A DNA stretch of 41,055 bases, from NCBI GenBank assembly GCA_030524715.1, contig JAUNGB010000044.1, positions 1-41,055 on the forward strand, given 5' to 3'. Numbering within the stretch: position 1 is the stretch's first letter; every line of letters begins with the position of its first letter. Positions 14,910-23,267 of the stretch are shown here, piece after piece. The notes beneath the pieces were generated by a model, which had not been told where the DNA came from, did not search any database, and worked only from the letters and a program-made list of their open reading frames with translations. The stretch is from Eubacteriales bacterium. GTDB lineage: Bacteria; Bacillota; Clostridia; Lachnospirales; Lachnospiraceae. The position numbers and the translations under genes were made by a program.

Positions 14910-14984
14910 TTATGTAGTTGAACTGCTTAAATCATGAATAACTGTAAGAATATGTTCCCGTTTCTTCGAATCCATGGACTGCAA
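14910..14984 (-). CDS. Possible 24-residue peptide or small RNA unit
   Basis: On the minus strand GGGAG lies 7 bases before TTG 14984. That opens a 24-codon frame (MQSMDSKKREHILTVIHDLS, then SSTT) with an internal ATG at 14975, ending 10 bases before the terminator stem at 14866-14900, which has a good leftward U-tract. The peptide resembles the charged tail of a small regulator, but I cannot assign a family. The rest of the 14801-15169 gap holds the eno terminator, the secG promoter, and a weak plus-strand 32-codon TTG frame starting near 15053. Confidence 0.3.
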   Translation of the reverse strand: MQSMDSKKREHILTVIHDLSSSTT

Positions 14985-15110
14985 TTTTTCACTCCCATCC
15001 CTCACTATTCTGCTATACTGACAGCAAACTATAGGAAGGGAGTGAATACACATTGAAAATTATTGGGAAATTCAGAAAAAAGATATTTTCAATAATAACA
15101 ACAAAAACAG

Positions 15111-15139
15111 TTGAAATCCCGGAAACCCTATGTTACAAT
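15111..15139 (+). promoter_or_regulatory. Promoter for secG-rnr-smpB
   Basis: TTGAAA (15111-15116), a 17-base spacer and TACAAT (15134-15139) form a good sigma-A promoter. It lies 31 bases before the secG start codon and just upstream of its AGGAGGT site. Confidence 0.75.
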
Positions 15140-15169
15140 AATCAGAGTTGATTAGGAGGTGTAACGGCA

Positions 15170-15406
15170 GTGGAAATTCTGAGAATTATTTTGACAGTGA
15201 TTTTTGTGATAGATTGTATTGCACTTACAGTAGTAGTATTAATGCAGGAAGGAAAGCAGCAGGGGCTTGGCTCGATTGCTGGCGCCGCAGATACCTACTG
15301 GGGTAAGAACAGAGGACGTTCCATGGAAGGCGGCCTGGTGAAGGCTACTACTGCAATGGCAGTTCTGTTCTTTGCTCTGGCAATCGTACTGAACCTTAAT
15401 TTTTAA
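15170..15406 (+). CDS. secG: Preprotein translocase subunit SecG
   Basis: The 78-residue protein has two membrane helices (residues ~4-23 and ~58-76) around the conserved cytoplasmic loop VLMQEGKQQGLGSI-G-A-D-TYWGKN. This is the SecG signature. SecG assists SecYE and SecA in moving preproteins across the membrane. The start codon is GTG 15170, 10 bases after AGGAGGT. A terminator follows at 15459-15490, yet rnr begins shortly after, so partial readthrough is likely. Confidence 0.95.
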   Translation: MEILRIILTVIFVIDCIALTVVVLMQEGKQQGLGSIAGAADTYWGKNRGRSMEGGLVKATTAMAVLFFALAIVLNLNF

Positions 15407-15458
15407 GATGTGCAGGCAAGGTTCATACACACATCAGGATTATTTTTCTGTGAAAGGG

Positions 15459-15490
15459 AAACACTCTTGTATAATCGCAAGAGTGTTTTT
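15459..15490 (+). terminator. Intrinsic terminator between secG and rnr
   Basis: AACACTCTTG and CAAGAGTGTT form a 10-bp stem with an 8-base loop, followed by a run of T (to ~15492). It may attenuate readthrough from secG into rnr. Confidence 0.85.
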
Positions 15491-15530
15491 TATATCATAG
15501 GAAACTTTAAAGGAGAAAAGTTGAGAAAAG

Positions 15531-17801
15531 GTGAAGAATAAACAAGTTTTTGAGAAAAGAAAAAAATTTATCATGGAGCTTTTAAGCGACCCGCTGTATA
15601 AGCCGATGCGCCTGCGGGAGCTTGGAACGCTCCTTAGTCTTAAGAAACCGGAACGGAAAGAGTTATTTGACATTCTGGAAGAGCTTTCTCTGGAGGGAAA
15701 AGTTTCCATGGATGCTAAGGGACGGTACAGTAAGGTAAGCGGGAAATATGGCAGAAAGATTTATGGCAATGAACGAAACACAGAAGGACCTCTGGAAAAG
15801 AAGGAATATCGGCCGGGAAGAAATGAGAAGTATTCAGAAAAAAAATCCGGGAAAAAGAATCCCGAAATAGAGGGAACGATAAAGGAAGGCGTTTTTATCG
15901 GGCATCCCAAGGGCTTTGGTTTTGTAGAAATAGAGGGAGAGGACGAGGATGTTTTTATCCCTGAAGAGGATACGGGAACCGCTATGCATCAGGACCGTGT
16001 CCGGATTGTCATAAAAGACGGCGGTAAGGATGGAAAGCGCCGGGAGGGAATTGTGACGAAGGTTCTGGAACGGGGAATGACGGAGATCGTGGGAACCTTC
16101 CAGTCCAATCGGGATTATGGCTTTGTCGTCAGCGACAATCCCAAGTTTTCCAGGGATATTTTTATTCCAAGAAAGGAATCCAAAGGAGTTCGCAACGGGG
16201 ATAAGGTGATCGCTGCTGTCACGGATTACGGAAGCAAAAATAAAAGCCCTGAGGGCAGGATTACAGAAATTCTCGGAAATATCCGCACGCCGGGAACGGA
16301 TATTCTGGCAATTGTAAAGAGCTTTGGCATTCCGTGCGAGTTTCCGGAAAAGGTACTTAATCAGGCGATGAGGGTACCGGATCATGTGCTGGATGCGGAC
16401 AGGAACGGAAGGCTGGATCTATGCCATCTCCAGACAGTCACCATTGACGGGGAGGATGCAAAGGATCTGGATGATGCCATATCCCTGACAAAAGAAAACG
16501 GGCATTATCATCTGGGCGTGCACATTGCAGATGTGAGTAATTACGTTCAGGGAGGCAGCGCCCTTGACAGAGAGGCATTGAAGCGGGGAACCAGCGTATA
16601 TCTGGCGGATCGTGTCATCCCCATGCTTCCGGAGAGGCTTTCCAACGGTATCTGCTCCCTGAATCAGGGAGAGGACAGGCTTGCTTTGAGCTGCCTGATG
16701 GAGATCGATGAGAGCGGTGCGGTGGTAGACCACAAAATTGCGGAAACAGTCATCCGCGTGGATGAGCGCATGAGCTATACAGATGTAAAAAATATTCTGG
16801 AGGATACGGATCCTCAGGCAAAAGCACGATATGAAGAACTGGTTCCCATGTTCTTTCTGATGAAGGAATTATCGGAGCTTATCCGCAGCAGCCGCCACAG
16901 CAGAGGCTCTATTGATTTTGATTTTCCGGAGAGCAAAATTATCCTGAATGCCGCCGGAAGGGCGATTGATGTGAAGCCGTATGAGGCGAACGCGGCAACC
17001 AGAATTATTGAAGATTTCATGCTTCTTGCCAATGAAACTGTGGCGAAGGAATACTGCAAAGGTGAGTATCCTTTTGTATACCGGACCCATGAGAATCCGG
17101 ATTCGGAGAAGGTAGAGAGCCTGCTGACTTTAATCCGTAATCAGGGAATCCCGGTGCAGAAGTCAGGAAAGGAGATTTCCCCCAAGGAGATTCAGGAGAT
17201 TCTGGAAAAAATCCAGGGACTTCCCAACGAACCCATGCTCAGCCGCCTGATCCTGCGCACCATGAAGCAGGCAAGGTATACGACAGAATGCAGCGGACAT
17301 TTTGGGCTGGCGGCGAAGTACTATTGCCACTTTACGTCCCCTATCCGCCGTTATCCGGATCTGCAGATCCACAGGATCATAAAGGATAACCTGCGGGGAA
17401 GGCTCGAAAGGGAAGGAAAGACCGAGCATTACCGGGAAATCCTGGACGAGGTGGCACGTCAGTCCAGCGTATGCGAAAGACGTGCGGATGAAGCGGAACG
17501 GGAGTCCGATAAGCTGAAAAAAGCAGAGTATATGTCCTATCATCTTGGAGAGACCTTTGAGGGGATCATTTCCGGCGTTACGGGATGGGGATTTTATGTG
17601 GAACTGCCGAATACGGTAGAGGGGCTGGTGCATGTAAATACCCTGTGGGACGACTATTATACCTTTGACCAGGGGAACTGCGAGCTGCGGGGAGATATGA
17701 CCGGAAAGGTATATCGTCTCGGACAGAAGGTGCGGGTACGTGTGGAGGATGCGGATCCGCTTATGAAGACAATTGACTTTGTGATAGAGCGTGATTTTTA
17801 A
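15531..17801 (+). CDS. rnr: Ribonuclease R (RNB family 3'-5' exoribonuclease)
   Basis: The 756-residue product has an N-terminal winged-helix part, two cold-shock-like RNA-binding segments (GVFIGHPKGFGFVEIEGEDE and GTFQSNRDYGFVVSDNPKF), the RNB catalytic domain with DGEDAKDLDDAI (~305-316, metal-binding Asp residues), and a C-terminal S1 domain (EGIISGVTGWGFYVELPN). It degrades structured RNA processively and works with SmpB/tmRNA in quality control, consistent with smpB lying next to it. The start is GTG 15531; the SD AAAGGAG is somewhat far (15 bases) and no better in-frame start is present. Length is normal. Confidence 0.96.
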   Translation: MKNKQVFEKRKKFIMELLSDPLYKPMRLRELGTLLSLKKPERKELFDILEELSLEGKVSMDAKGRYSKVSGKYGRKIYGNERNTEGPLEKKEYRPGRNEKYSEKKSGKKNPEIEGTIKEGVFIGHPKGFGFVEIEGEDEDVFIPEEDTGTAMHQDRVRIVIKDGGKDGKRREGIVTKVLERGMTEIVGTFQSNRDYGFVVSDNPKFSRDIFIPRKESKGVRNGDKVIAAVTDYGSKNKSPEGRITEILGNIRTPGTDILAIVKSFGIPCEFPEKVLNQAMRVPDHVLDADRNGRLDLCHLQTVTIDGEDAKDLDDAISLTKENGHYHLGVHIADVSNYVQGGSALDREALKRGTSVYLADRVIPMLPERLSNGICSLNQGEDRLALSCLMEIDESGAVVDHKIAETVIRVDERMSYTDVKNILEDTDPQAKARYEELVPMFFLMKELSELIRSSRHSRGSIDFDFPESKIILNAAGRAIDVKPYEANAATRIIEDFMLLANETVAKEYCKGEYPFVYRTHENPDSEKVESLLTLIRNQGIPVQKSGKEISPKEIQEILEKIQGLPNEPMLSRLILRTMKQARYTTECSGHFGLAAKYYCHFTSPIRRYPDLQIHRIIKDNLRGRLEREGKTEHYREILDEVARQSSVCERRADEAERESDKLKKAEYMSYHLGETFEGIISGVTGWGFYVELPNTVEGLVHVNTLWDDYYTFDQGNCELRGDMTGKVYRLGQKVRVRVEDADPLMKTIDFVIERDF

Positions 17802-17932
17802 AGAATAGAAGAAATCCGCGTAGCTTTAGATGCGCGGTCCAGGAAACTTATATCGGGATGGGCGGAGGGAAAATAGAAGAGAGACAGATAATCGGGCGAG
17901 GATAAAACAGAAAGCAGGAAGGGGAGAATATC

Positions 17933-18403
17933 ATGGCAAAAAAATCCGGCATCAAGCTGATCGCCAACAATAAAAAAGCATTTCATGACTATTTTATCGA
18001 GGATACCTACGAAGCGGGAATTTCTCTTGCAGGGACAGAGGTAAAGTCCCTGCGTATGGGCAAATGCAGCATTAAGGAATCCTTTGTGCGTATAGAGAAC
18101 GGGGAGCTGTTTATTTACGGAATGCATATCAGTCCTTATGAAAAGGGCAATATTTTCAATAAGGATCCGTTACGTGTCCGCAAGCTTCTCCTGCACAGGT
18201 ATGAGATCAACAAGATCGAAGGGAAGCTGAAGGAGAAAGGGCTGACCTTGGTGCCGCTGAAGGTTTATTTCAAGGACAGCCTGGTAAAGGTGGAGATTGG
18301 TACTGCCCGGGGCAAAAAACTCTATGACAAGCGTCAGGATATCGCCAAAAAGGATCAGCGCCGTGAGGCGGAACGGGACTTTAAGGTGAAGAATCTGTAT
18401 TGA
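17933..18403 (+). CDS. smpB: SsrA-binding protein SmpB
   Basis: The 156-residue protein shows the SmpB fold motifs: [38 protein letters not shown], and the C-terminal basic tail [20 protein letters not shown]. It binds tmRNA and brings it to stalled ribosomes for trans-translation. GAAGGGGAG lies 7 bases before ATG 17933. The tmRNA gene itself (ssrA) is not visible in the 164 bases that follow, where a dispersed repeat lies instead. Confidence 0.97.
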   Translation: MAKKSGIKLIANNKKAFHDYFIEDTYEAGISLAGTEVKSLRMGKCSIKESFVRIENGELFIYGMHISPYEKGNIFNKDPLRVRKLLLHRYEINKIEGKLKEKGLTLVPLKVYFKDSLVKVEIGTARGKKLYDKRQDIAKKDQRREAERDFKVKNLY

Positions 18404-18485
18404 CCTTGCGCCGGGATGCGGTTATACTTAAAGGAAGCAGCGGCTATGAAGGCTGCAGGAGAGACAGGGCAGCGAGTGTGTGAAG

Positions 18486-18536
18486 GCCTGCGTTTATGAG
18501 TATACAGCAAAGTGGAATGCGAATGCCCGCTTTGCC
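18486..18536 (+). repeat. Short dispersed repeat, copy C
   Basis: GCCTGCGTTTATGAGTATAC followed by AGCAAAGTGGAATGCGAATGCCCGCTTTGCC matches copies A and B near 10450-10564 with scattered C/T and A/G changes. As there, it lies in the non-coding space after a gene (smpB). The 18404-18567 gap holds nothing else I can support. Confidence 0.6.
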
Positions 18537-18567
18537 GACTGAATGTCTGCTTGAAGGGGGAAAGGGT

Positions 18568-19086
18568 ATGAGTGAAAATTCGCGTCTGATAAAAAAGGTG
18601 GAGGATTCCAGAACGGAACAGGTGCATCTGGTCATGCGGCAGCATCTGAATGCCGGAGGGAGGCTGTTCGGCGGGATGCTGATGCAGTGGATCGACGAGG
18701 TGGCCAGTGTGGTCGCCATGCGCCATGCGGGAACAGATAAAGTGACTACGGCTGCTGTGGATAACCTGCATTTTAAAGAAGCTACCTACGAAGGAGAACT
18801 GCTGGTTCTGATCGGTTATGTGACCTGGGTGGGGAATTCTTCTATGGAAGTGGAAGTGGACACGTATGTGGAACGCTCAGACGGAATGCGTTATTCGGTC
18901 AACCGTGCCTTTCTGGTGATGGTGGCTATGGACAGCCAGGAAAAACCTCTTTGCGTGCCGAAGCTGGATATCCGGACAGAGGCGGAAAAGGGCAGGTATG
19001 AAGCCGGCCTGATGCGTAAATCCATGCGAAAAAGACGTAACAGCTTTTCGGAAGCGGAGGGTATAACTGCCACTAAAAAGTCTTAA
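18568..19086 (+). CDS. Acyl-CoA thioesterase, hot-dog fold (YciA/YkhA type)
   Basis: The 172-residue product contains HLVMRQHLNAGGRLFGGML followed by QWIDE. This is the conserved N-x-x-G-x-x-F-G-G-x-x-x-x-W-x-D pattern of BFIT/BACH-type acyl-CoA hydrolases. The strand block YEGELLVLIGYVTWVGNSSM is also typical. It hydrolyses acyl-CoA to free acid and CoA in the cytoplasm; chain-length preference cannot be read from sequence. ATG 18568 follows GAAGGGGG; an upstream in-frame ATG at 18496 falls inside the dispersed repeat and is less likely. The basic C-terminal tail (RKSMRKRRNSF) is probably unstructured. Confidence 0.88.
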   Translation: MSENSRLIKKVEDSRTEQVHLVMRQHLNAGGRLFGGMLMQWIDEVASVVAMRHAGTDKVTTAAVDNLHFKEATYEGELLVLIGYVTWVGNSSMEVEVDTYVERSDGMRYSVNRAFLVMVAMDSQEKPLCVPKLDIRTEAEKGRYEAGLMRKSMRKRRNSFSEAEGITATKKS

Positions 19087-19113
19087 ATTTATATGAAATC
19101 CTGTGACGTTCGG

Positions 19114-19288
19114 TTGACAAGAGGTGGATACTCTGTATAATGAGGAAGAGAGAAGCTTTTATTTGGGTGGGCGGAGCGAATCTGGTAGCCCATCCGACAG
19201 TGATTGATCCGCGCCGGCACTATCCTGTGCCGCGCTCCGTGAATTACCGGGCGTGGATGGAAACCATGATTATGGGAGGAAATATATT
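19114..19288 (+). promoter_or_regulatory. Consensus promoter and structured leader of the lipoprotein gene
   Basis: TTGACA (19114-19119), a 16-base spacer and TATAAT (19136-19141) match consensus on both hexamers. The ~140-base leader contains two stable hairpins: GGGTGGGC/GCCCATCC around a 15-base loop (~19164-19194), and GCGCCGGCAC/GTGCCGCGC with a one-base bulge (~19211-19236). No known riboswitch class was recognised. Confidence 0.75.
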
Positions 19289-20278
19289 ATGAAGAAAAGA
19301 TATTTGGCGCTTGCGGGAATCCTTGTGCTTAGCCTTACGGCTGCCGGATGCGGCAAGAAGGATGAGGAAGAGCCTGAGCAGACGGCGCAGGCTACTGTGG
19401 CGCCAGTGAACGAGAATGCCGGAGACGGAGATCTTGTGGATATGAAGGCAACTACAGAAGAGACGATCACCAATGTGATCGGCAGTAAGACGGCAACCGC
19501 TTCCCAGATCGTCCTTATTAACAAAACAGGCGATGAGATCGGCTCTATCTATATCCGCCCCAATACGGATGAGGATGACGAATGGGGAGACGAGCTGGTT
19601 CAGGGCGCTTTCACTTTGAAGGACGGCGAGAAGGCCGCTTATTATTTTGAAAAGGGAGCCAAGGATGAAGAGGGAAATACGATTTCCCTTTATGATATCC
19701 GTATCAGCTATACAGACGAAGAAAAGAATGAATGCTTTTTCCGGAAGCTTCCGCTGGATACCATTACCCAGATTACTCTCTGCATGGACGGCACAGGCGA
19801 GGACGCCATTCCGTATGCAAGGTATTTAACCGGAGACAGTCAGAAGGAGACTTCCACTTTAAAAGAAGTAAAACAGCGTCTTGGACTTCTGGATGACGAT
19901 GAAAGCGAAGATGAGGACGAAAATACTGACGAGGACAGCACCGATACAGATACTCAGGACAGCACAGACGATGGCGGAAACACTTCCTCCGATACGCCTC
20001 AGGATCCGGAGCCTACGCAGGATCCCGATGCACAGGATCCGGAAGATCCCGGCCAGAATCCTGGTACCAGCGATCAGCCGGAGGATCCTGTGAAGCTTGC
20101 GGAGAGCTGTATCGGCAAGTCTCTGGATGAACTGTTTAATGTGTGCGGACAGCCCAACAGCAACAGCTATGAGAATGAGCCGGAAACAGGAGAGACAGGT
20201 TATCATTACTATGACAATTTTACGGTATCCACCACTGTTGATGAAGCCGGAAACGAAGTGGTCGCCGGCGTATGGTAA
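19289..20278 (+). CDS. Lipoprotein with acidic low-complexity linker and small C-terminal domain
   Basis: The 329-residue protein begins MKKRYLALAGILVLSLTAAG followed by C21, a lipoprotein signal with the cysteine at the lipobox. A beta-rich domain spans ~50-195 (VLINKTGDEIGSIYIRPN). A long linker of Asp, Glu, Thr, Gln and Pro follows (~205-275). The last ~50 residues read CIGKSLDELFNVCGQPNSNS and YHYYDNFTVSTTVDE, resembling a small BamE/SmpA-like fold seen at the end of Gram-positive lipoproteins. It is probably surface-exposed on the outer leaflet of the membrane. The start ATG 19289 follows GGGAGG; an in-frame upstream ATG at 19253 would bury the signal. Its function is unknown. Confidence 0.72.
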   Translation: MKKRYLALAGILVLSLTAAGCGKKDEEEPEQTAQATVAPVNENAGDGDLVDMKATTEETITNVIGSKTATASQIVLINKTGDEIGSIYIRPNTDEDDEWGDELVQGAFTLKDGEKAAYYFEKGAKDEEGNTISLYDIRISYTDEEKNECFFRKLPLDTITQITLCMDGTGEDAIPYARYLTGDSQKETSTLKEVKQRLGLLDDDESEDEDENTDEDSTDTDTQDSTDDGGNTSSDTPQDPEPTQDPDAQDPEDPGQNPGTSDQPEDPVKLAESCIGKSLDELFNVCGQPNSNSYENEPETGETGYHYYDNFTVSTTVDEAGNEVVAGVW

Positions 20279-20364
20279 CCCGGGCGATTTACGGCAGTTG
20301 TCAAATGGACAGAAAGCTCCATAAAAATCCATAAAAATAATTTACAGAAACCGGGGGAAAGAAC

Positions 20365-21060
20365 ATGAAGCGAGTATTACTGAAATTAAGCGGAGAGGCC
20401 CTTGCAGGAGGGAAAAAGACAGGATTTGACGAGGCGACCGTTATTGCGGTGGCGAAGCAGATCCGCGGGATCGTGGAAGATGGAATGGAAGTAGGGATCG
20501 TTATCGGCGGCGGGAATTTCTGGCGGGGACGTACCAGCGAGACCATTAACCGCAGCAAGGCGGATCAGATCGGAATGCTTGCAACGGTCATGAATTGTAT
20601 TTATGTATCGGACATCTGCCGCTATGTGGGGCTTAAGACAGAAATTTATACTCCGTTTGTCTGCGGGGCTTTTACAAAGCTGTATTCCAAGGATGAGACG
20701 GAGGCTGCGTTTGCCGAAGGCAAGGTGGTGTTCTTTGCCGGCGGAACAGGACATCCGTATTTTTCCACTGATACGGCAACTGTGCTCCGTGCGGTTGAAA
20801 TCGAGGCGGAAGCCATTCTTCTGGCGAAGGCAGTGGACGGTATTTATGACAAGGATCCCAAGAAGTATCCGGATGCGGTCAAATATGACGAGATCACCAT
20901 CCAGGAGGTTGTGGAGAAGAAGCTGGCCGCAATGGACCTGACCGCTTCCATTATGTGTATGGAGCAGAAAATGCCGATGCTGGTATTCGGGCTTGAGGAA
21001 GAAAACAGTATCATCAATGCAGTACAGGGGAAATTCTCCGGCACCAGAGTGACAGTCTGA
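20365..21060 (+). CDS. pyrH: UMP kinase
   Basis: The 231-residue product is a bacterial-type uridylate kinase of the amino-acid-kinase fold: KRVLLKLSGEAL at the start, VIGGGNFWRGR, FAGGTGHPYFSTDTATVLRA and AKAVDGIYDKDPKKYPDA. It phosphorylates UMP to UDP with ATP, usually under GTP/UTP control as a hexamer. Length is normal. CGGGGGAAAG provides the SD. The pyrH-frr order, with 52 bases between them, is near-universal in bacteria. Confidence 0.97.
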   Translation: MKRVLLKLSGEALAGGKKTGFDEATVIAVAKQIRGIVEDGMEVGIVIGGGNFWRGRTSETINRSKADQIGMLATVMNCIYVSDICRYVGLKTEIYTPFVCGAFTKLYSKDETEAAFAEGKVVFFAGGTGHPYFSTDTATVLRAVEIEAEAILLAKAVDGIYDKDPKKYPDAVKYDEITIQEVVEKKLAAMDLTASIMCMEQKMPMLVFGLEEENSIINAVQGKFSGTRVTV

Positions 21061-21112
21061 GCGCTCTTGTGACCGTGCGGAATAAAAGAAAACCAGAGAG
21101 GGAGATTGAAAC

Positions 21113-21664
21113 ATGGATGAAAGAGTTCAGAAATATGAAAACAAAATGAAAAAAACCTTAAGCGGATTTGAAGCTGAGCTGGCGACGATCCGTGCGGGAC
21201 GTGCAAATCCGCATATTCTTGATAAACTTGTCGTAGACTATTACGGAAGCCCGACTCCTATTCAGCAGGTTGCGAATGTAACTGTGCCGGAGGCACGTAT
21301 GATCCAGATCCAGCCATGGGAACCCAAACTGATCAAAGCCATCGAGAAAGCGATCCTGACCTCTGATCTCAGTCTGAATCCAAGCAACGACGGCAAGCTG
21401 ATCCGTCTGGTACTTCCGGAGCTTACGGAAGAGCGCCGTAAGGATCTGGTTAAGGACGTAAAGAAAAAGGGAGAGGCAGCCAAGGTTGCGGTCCGTAATA
21501 TCCGCCGTGATGCCAACGACGCATTTAAGAAGCTGACCAAGCAGGACGTTTCAGAGGATGAAGTGAAGGACTTAAGCGATAAGGTTCAGAAGCTGACAGA
21601 TAAATATATCAAGGATATTGATGCGGCGGTTGATAAGAAATCCAAGGAAATCCTGACCGTATAA
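21113..21664 (+). CDS. frr: Ribosome recycling factor
   Basis: The 183-residue product carries the RRF hallmarks: KYENKMKKTLSGFEAELATI, RAGRANPHILDKLVVDYYG, SPTPIQQVANVTVPEARM and RLVLPELTEERRKDLVKDV. Together with EF-G it splits the 70S ribosome after termination. An AGAGGGAGA site precedes ATG 21113. A weak hairpin at 21682-21704 separates it from uppS. Confidence 0.98.
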   Translation: MDERVQKYENKMKKTLSGFEAELATIRAGRANPHILDKLVVDYYGSPTPIQQVANVTVPEARMIQIQPWEPKLIKAIEKAILTSDLSLNPSNDGKLIRLVLPELTEERRKDLVKDVKKKGEAAKVAVRNIRRDANDAFKKLTKQDVSEDEVKDLSDKVQKLTDKYIKDIDAAVDKKSKEILTV

Positions 21665-21681
21665 TTGAGGAGCGATATCGG

Positions 21682-21704
21682 AGAGAGCCGTAATAAGGCT
21701 CTCT
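21682..21704 (+). terminator. Weak hairpin after frr
   Basis: AGAGAGCC (21682-21689) and GGCTCTCT (21697-21704) form an 8-bp stem with a 7-base loop followed only by TTG. It may be a leaky terminator or a processing site within the pyrH-to-rseP transcript. Confidence 0.45.
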
Positions 21705-21749
21705 TTGCGCGTAATTTGAGCAAAAAATCTGTTTTGAAAAGGAGATACC

Positions 21750-22457
21750 ATGAACGTACCGAATCATATAGCGATCATCCTGGACGGAAACGGACGATGG
21801 GCGAAAGCGAAGGGGATGCCCAGAAGCTACGGGCACGTAAAGGGCTGTGCCAATCTGGAGACGATCTGCGACGATATGAAGGAACTGGGAGTGAAATACC
21901 TGACTGTGTACGCTTTTTCCACAGAGAACTGGAAGCGTTCCAGGGAAGAGGTGGAGGGGCTGATGAAGCTGTTCCGCAGCTACCTGAAGAAATGTCTTAA
22001 GATTGCAGAGAGAAATCAGATGCGGGTGAAGGTCATCGGAGATATTTCCGCCTTTGACGAGGATATCCAGCGGAAGGTCATCGAGCTGGAGGAATTTTCC
22101 AAAGATTTCACAGAGCTTCATTTTCAAATTGCCTTAAATTACGGAGCCCGGGACGAGATCGTCCGGGGAATGCGCCGCCTTGCCCGGGACGCTGTTGACG
22201 GTAAAGTAAAGCCGGAGGAGATCGACGAGGCAATGATCGGCAGTTATCTGGATACTGCCGGCATTCCGGATCCGGATCTTATGATACGGACCAGCGGAGA
22301 GCTTCGTCTTTCCAATTATCTGCTGTGGCAGATGGCATATACGGAATTTTATTTTACGGATGTGGCATGGCCGGATTTTAATAAGGCGGAGCTTATCAAG
22401 GCCATTGAGAAATATAATGAGAGAGACAGAAGATACGGCGGTACAAAGGAGGAATAA
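21750..22457 (+). CDS. uppS: Isoprenyl transferase (undecaprenyl diphosphate synthase)
   Basis: The 235-residue product is a cis-prenyltransferase: HIAIILDGNGRWAKAKGMPR (catalytic Asp in DGNGRWA), YAFSTENWKRS, and IRTSGELRLSNYLLWQMAYTEF near the C terminus. It elongates farnesyl diphosphate with isopentenyl diphosphate to form the C55 carrier lipid for wall glycans. AAAGGAGA precedes ATG 21750. cdsA starts 3 bases after its stop. Confidence 0.96.
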   Translation: MNVPNHIAIILDGNGRWAKAKGMPRSYGHVKGCANLETICDDMKELGVKYLTVYAFSTENWKRSREEVEGLMKLFRSYLKKCLKIAERNQMRVKVIGDISAFDEDIQRKVIELEEFSKDFTELHFQIALNYGARDEIVRGMRRLARDAVDGKVKPEEIDEAMIGSYLDTAGIPDPDLMIRTSGELRLSNYLLWQMAYTEFYFTDVAWPDFNKAELIKAIEKYNERDRRYGGTKEE

Positions 22458-22459
22458 GG

Positions 22460-23254
22460 ATGTTTAAGACCAGGCTCTTGAGCGGGATCCTGCTGGTGGC
22501 TATCGCGCTTGTGACGATCATAAGCGGCGGATATGTTCTGCTGTTTACTCTGGCATGTGTTTCTGTTATCGGAATGCAGGAGCTATACCGGGCGATGAAG
22601 GTCCGGGAGGAAAAATTTGAACTGCTGGAGCTTGCAGGATATCTGGGCGCTGCCCTGTATTACGGGGCAGTGGTTGCAGACTTCGAAAAATACGGAACAA
22701 TGGCGATCCTGCTGTCCCTTGTTATGATGATGTTTGTTTATGTGTTTACTTATCCTAAATACAACGCGCATCAGGTTATGGCAGCCTTTTTCGGAGTGGT
22801 TTATGTAGCGGTGATGCTGTCCTTTATCCTGCTGACCAGAAACCTGGAAGGCGGGAAATATATAGTTTGGCTGATCTTCCTGTGTTCCTGGGGCTGCGAT
22901 ACCTGCGCTTACTGTGTGGGAATGCTGATCGGCAGGCATAAGATGGCGCCTGTTTTAAGCCCGAAGAAGTCTGTGGAGGGCGCTGTGGGCGGCGTTGTGG
23001 GAGCCGCTGTCCTGGGGGCCGTCTATGCTGCGGCAACTGGCGGCAGGCCGGTGGAATATGCGGTGATCTGTACGGTGGGAGCGTTGATTTCCATGGTGGG
23101 GGATCTTGCTGCTTCCGCCATCAAGAGAAATCAGGAAATCAAGGACTATGGAAAGCTGATACCGGGACACGGCGGGATTCTGGACCGCTTTGACAGCGTG
23201 ATCTTTACGGCGCCTGTCATTTATTATCTGGCAAAGCTCGTTCTGGGACTTTAG
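22460..23254 (+). CDS. cdsA: Phosphatidate cytidylyltransferase
   Basis: The 264-residue integral membrane protein has about eight hydrophobic segments, the CdsA pattern CSWGCDTCAYCVGMLIGRHK followed by SPKKSVEGAVGG, and the C-terminal signature PGHGGILDRFDSV. It makes CDP-diacylglycerol from CTP and phosphatidic acid. The start is ATG 22460, with the AAGGAGG site inside the end of uppS, which suggests translational coupling. Confidence 0.96.
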   Translation: MFKTRLLSGILLVAIALVTIISGGYVLLFTLACVSVIGMQELYRAMKVREEKFELLELAGYLGAALYYGAVVADFEKYGTMAILLSLVMMMFVYVFTYPKYNAHQVMAAFFGVVYVAVMLSFILLTRNLEGGKYIVWLIFLCSWGCDTCAYCVGMLIGRHKMAPVLSPKKSVEGAVGGVVGAAVLGAVYAAATGGRPVEYAVICTVGALISMVGDLAASAIKRNQEIKDYGKLIPGHGGILDRFDSVIFTAPVIYYLAKLVLGL

Positions 23255-23267
23255 GAAGGGATAAAGG

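Noticed and set aside
18404-18567. tmRNA (ssrA) next to smpB
   Set aside because: The gap is too short, and neither an Ala-tRNA-like end nor a tag-peptide frame is visible; it holds a dispersed repeat.
19142-19288. Riboswitch in the lipoprotein leader
   Set aside because: There are two hairpins but no conserved aptamer core of any class I can recall; I kept it only as a structured leader.
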